Assembly (NCBI GenBank): GCA_016721875.1
Contig: JADKHG010000012.1
Coordinates: forward strand, 77,224-141,223
Length of the DNA stretch: 64,000 nt
Origin: Sphingomonadales bacterium
GTDB taxonomy: Bacteria; Pseudomonadota; Alphaproteobacteria; Sphingomonadales; Sphingomonadaceae
Direction: 5' to 3'
Shown here piece after piece: positions 63,990 through 64,000 of the stretch; position 1 is the stretch's first letter, and each line of letters starts with the position of its first letter. Position numbers and translations under genes: made by a program. Under the pieces are notes generated by a model. It saw nothing but the letters and a program-made list of their open reading frames with translations, had not been told where the DNA came from and searched no databases.

Positions 63990-64000
63990 TATCCTTCCTG

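Overview
The window reads as a chromosome segment of an alphaproteobacterium of the order Sphingomonadales. This rests on recognised gene content and recurring sphingomonad features: a ScfR-type acyl-CoA regulator beside a propionyl-CoA operon, E1-beta with an N-terminal lipoyl domain, a yqeY-dnaG-rpoD operon, a WalW-like deacetylase, and 80-90 bp hairpin repeats carrying GAGCCTGTCGAAG. Gene density is high, and no rRNA, CRISPR array, transposase or prophage was seen.

Layout. 1-10.5 kb: a propionate / odd-chain acyl-CoA island (divergent scfR; pccB, mce, an enoyl-CoA hydratase, methylmalonyl-CoA mutase, bioB, pccA) with three small orphan genes interleaved. BioB supplies the biotin that PccA carries. 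10.6-19 kb: alkD, a POT peptide transporter, a cyclase, a CoxE-like VWA protein, a soluble chemoreceptor, DUF817 and a MoxR ATPase. 19.1-23.5 kb: the macromolecular-synthesis operon rpoD-dnaG-yqeY. 23.6-29.3 kb: carA and carB separated by two cargo genes and a degenerate second copy of the carA 3' end. 29.4-36.9 kb: greA, rhomboid, a YqjD/YqjE-like membrane stress operon, eno, ftsB, pdhA-pdhB. 37-40.5 kb: three Flp-pilus TadE/TadG-like genes. 40.5-45 kb: trmFO, NAD(P)HX dehydratase, lysoplasmalogenase and small genes. 45-47.6 kb: an accessory patch with two secreted orphans flanked by repeats, then a two-gene zinc-ribbon plus nucleoside-deoxyribosyltransferase-like module coupled to the 3' end of gyrA. 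47.6-55.3 kb: gyrA, a TPR protein, an Lrp regulator, a histidine kinase and a WalW-like deacetylase. 55.3-64 kb: tRNA-Ile2 and tRNA-Pro, a lipoprotein, an M28 peptidase, ettA, carbonic anhydrase, lipA, coq10, cinA.

Sequence quality. About two dozen single-gene frameshifts occur before 55.5 kb, including in rpoD, dnaG, gyrA, eno and carB, often at G or A runs. From about 55.7 kb to the end nearly every gene is broken many times. Because essential genes are hit, I treat these as consensus errors, worst near what may be a contig end, and annotate each such gene as one locus. Reconstructed lengths there are approximate.

The best candidates for undescribed biology are the gyrA-coupled two-gene module (46.66-47.62 kb), the cargo between carA and carB, the RIDFSA-repeat secreted protein pair (45.3-46.2 kb), and a shared 17-bp motif placed alike upstream of the unlinked VWA and MoxR genes.
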